Source: Oscillospiraceae bacterium (lineage in GTDB: Bacteria; Bacillota; Clostridia; Oscillospirales; Oscillospiraceae). Taken from it: a DNA stretch of 63,041 nucleotides. The position numbers and the translations under genes were made by a program. The stretch covers positions 1-63,041 of the forward strand of contig JAGASJ010000012.1 in the NCBI GenBank assembly GCA_017621795.1, written 5' to 3'. Shown one piece after another: positions 62,230-63,041 of the stretch; the first letter of the stretch is position 1, and the number at the start of each line of letters is the position of its first letter. Under the pieces are notes generated by a model, which saw nothing but the letters and a program-made list of their open reading frames with translations, was not told the origin of the DNA and did not search any database.

Positions 62230-62745
62230 TTATAAGTCAATATTAATTGCAAAAACACCCAAATTCAACGAAAAACTTAATCCTTTAATAATTTTATGAT
62301 GTGCTTTTATTTTAGATATCAAATTTTCATTTTCATTTTTTGCGAAGGAAACAAGATCAAGCAATAATTCAGTACTATTAGTGTAGGTTTCATCAAGAAC
62401 TTGGAACGGTATGTGAACGATAGCATCTCTATTCGTTAACCGCTTGGGGTGTTTCCACATAATGAGCAATCCCGGAACCCGTGATTCGAACTCTCTTATA
62501 TAGTCTGCCAACTCTGATTTGGATGTAACTACATCGTGGAGCGCTTTTGCTAAATCCCACTCTAAATGCCCTTTTTCTGTATTTTGGATGACAGCATTAT
62601 TTTGTCCTAATCTGTCAGCAATTATATTAAACCCCTCTCTAAATAAATCATTAACCATACTACTGTTCCTGTAATCACCAACAAGAAAGAAGTAACAGCC
62701 AAGATTTTCAGGAAGGTTATTAATAGTGCTTATTCTGTATCCCAT
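62230..62745 (-). CDS. Unrecognised protein
   Basis: I do not recognise this 171-residue protein. It is soluble by composition, with no signal peptide or membrane segment. The N-terminal part (GCYFFLVGDYRNSSMVNDLF, FNIIADRLGQNNAVI) looks like an alpha/beta fold; a middle segment holds WKHPKRLTNRDAIVHIPF. The ATG at 62743-62745 is 11 bases after AAGGAG; a GTG four codons earlier overlaps that site. It follows the truncated gene at the right edge by one base, so they form one operon. Base composition is more A+T-rich than the nucleotide genes to its left, which may indicate acquired DNA. Confidence 0.6.
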   Translation of the reverse strand: MGYRISTINNLPENLGCYFFLVGDYRNSSMVNDLFREGFNIIADRLGQNNAVIQNTEKGHLEWDLAKALHDVVTSKSELADYIREFESRVPGLLIMWKHPKRLTNRDAIVHIPFQVLDETYTNSTELLLDLVSFAKNENENLISKIKAHHKIIKGLSFSLNLGVFAINIDL

Positions 62746-62746
62746 A

Positions 62747-63041
62747 TTATTTTTCACTCCTTAACGAATCAAGAGTTTCCCTTGTACGCTGTACCTCTAC
62801 TTCGGGATATGTATAACGCCAATGATCATATTCCTCTTTGCTGATTTCTCCGTTGCGATACTTATCTGCTTCTTTCTGCCAAGCGGTAAAACGCTCAAGT
62901 AAAGAAATGTAAGATGTGCCTCTGTTCTTATCAAGGCGGATACAAACCTCGTCATCGAGCTTGTCAATCTTCAAGCCGTAAATATCCTCTAATGCAAAGA
63001 GGGTATGCATAAAGCCGAGATCCGTATCAATATCAGGAACA
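62747..63041 (-). CDS. C-terminal part of a probable XRE-family regulator (truncated by window)
   Basis: The frame is open to the window edge, so the start lies outside. The visible 98 residues (VPDIDTDLGFMHTLFALEDIYGLKI to TRETLDSLRSEK) contain LDDEVCIRLDKNRG and ISKEEYDHWRYTYPE. Similar C-terminal regions occur in clostridial HTH (XRE) regulators of mobile or accessory regions; the HTH itself is not visible, so the call is tentative. It is one base upstream of the unknown gene at 62745. Confidence 0.45.
   Translation of the reverse strand, partial: VPDIDTDLGFMHTLFALEDIYGLKIDKLDDEVCIRLDKNRGTSYISLLERFTAWQKEADKYRNGEISKEEYDHWRYTYPEVEVQRTRETLDSLRSEK

Overview
The window looks like a chromosomal segment of an anaerobic, spore-forming Clostridia bacterium of the Oscillospiraceae/Ruminococcaceae kind. 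This rests on three spore genes (spoIIGA, sigE, spoIVA), consensus sigma-A promoters and AGGAGG ribosome sites, HPr kinase, a clostridial-type lysine riboswitch and ZTP riboswitch, and proteins that read like gut Firmicutes families. The placement is by resemblance and was not computed.

Layout. 1-2224: end of an OmpR-type response regulator and its sensor kinase. 2228-3997: decayed integrative element (HTH protein, broken excisionase, broken tyrosine integrase). 4073-13556: housekeeping and sporulation (ychF; sigE/spoIIGA; DUF951, rarA, an acidic zinc-ribbon protein with seven Cys-Asp repeats, efp, M24 peptidase, yqeG on the minus strand; an unknown gene and spoIVA on the plus strand). 13555-16751: ASKHA-type protein, ferritin, dispersed repeats, and a four-helix-bundle gene with an eight-hairpin array directly upstream. 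16752-23962: tRNA-Thr, an L,D-transpeptidase lipoprotein, a glycerol-1-phosphate dehydrogenase divergent from a lipid kinase, and a secreted lysozyme with SH3 repeats. 24184-31767: mnmA, RluA-family synthase, hprK, rpmB, a YfhO membrane protein, an AEC transporter. 31794-34556: ABC transporter behind a lysine riboswitch. 34819-37927: double-domain class II aldolase and prfC. 37965-46584: pyrimidine operon pyrC-carB-pyrK-pyrD-pyrF-pyrE-pyrB. 46588-59701: purine operon purE-C-F-M-N-O-H'-D-L behind a ZTP riboswitch, preceded by guaB with its own structured leader. 59808-62224: a CofE-like ligase and a GMP synthetase lacking its glutaminase domain. 62230-63041: an unknown gene and a truncated gene.

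The right half is a nearly complete nucleotide-synthesis region. The pyr and pur operons converge on a shared terminator, and guaB diverges from the cofE/guaA pair, so UMP, IMP, XMP and GMP synthesis sit within 24 kb. Several amidotransferase steps lack the expected glutaminase: PurF has no N-terminal catalytic Cys, the GMP synthetase is only its ATPase half, and carB has no adjacent carA. PurL keeps its glutaminase. Bifunctional PurH is replaced by a stand-alone AICAR transformylase and an archaeal-type IMP cyclohydrolase.

The strongest candidates for something undescribed are the convergent hairpin array next to the four-helix-bundle gene (16535-16713) and the unassigned terminator-bearing leader of guaB (59476-59665).
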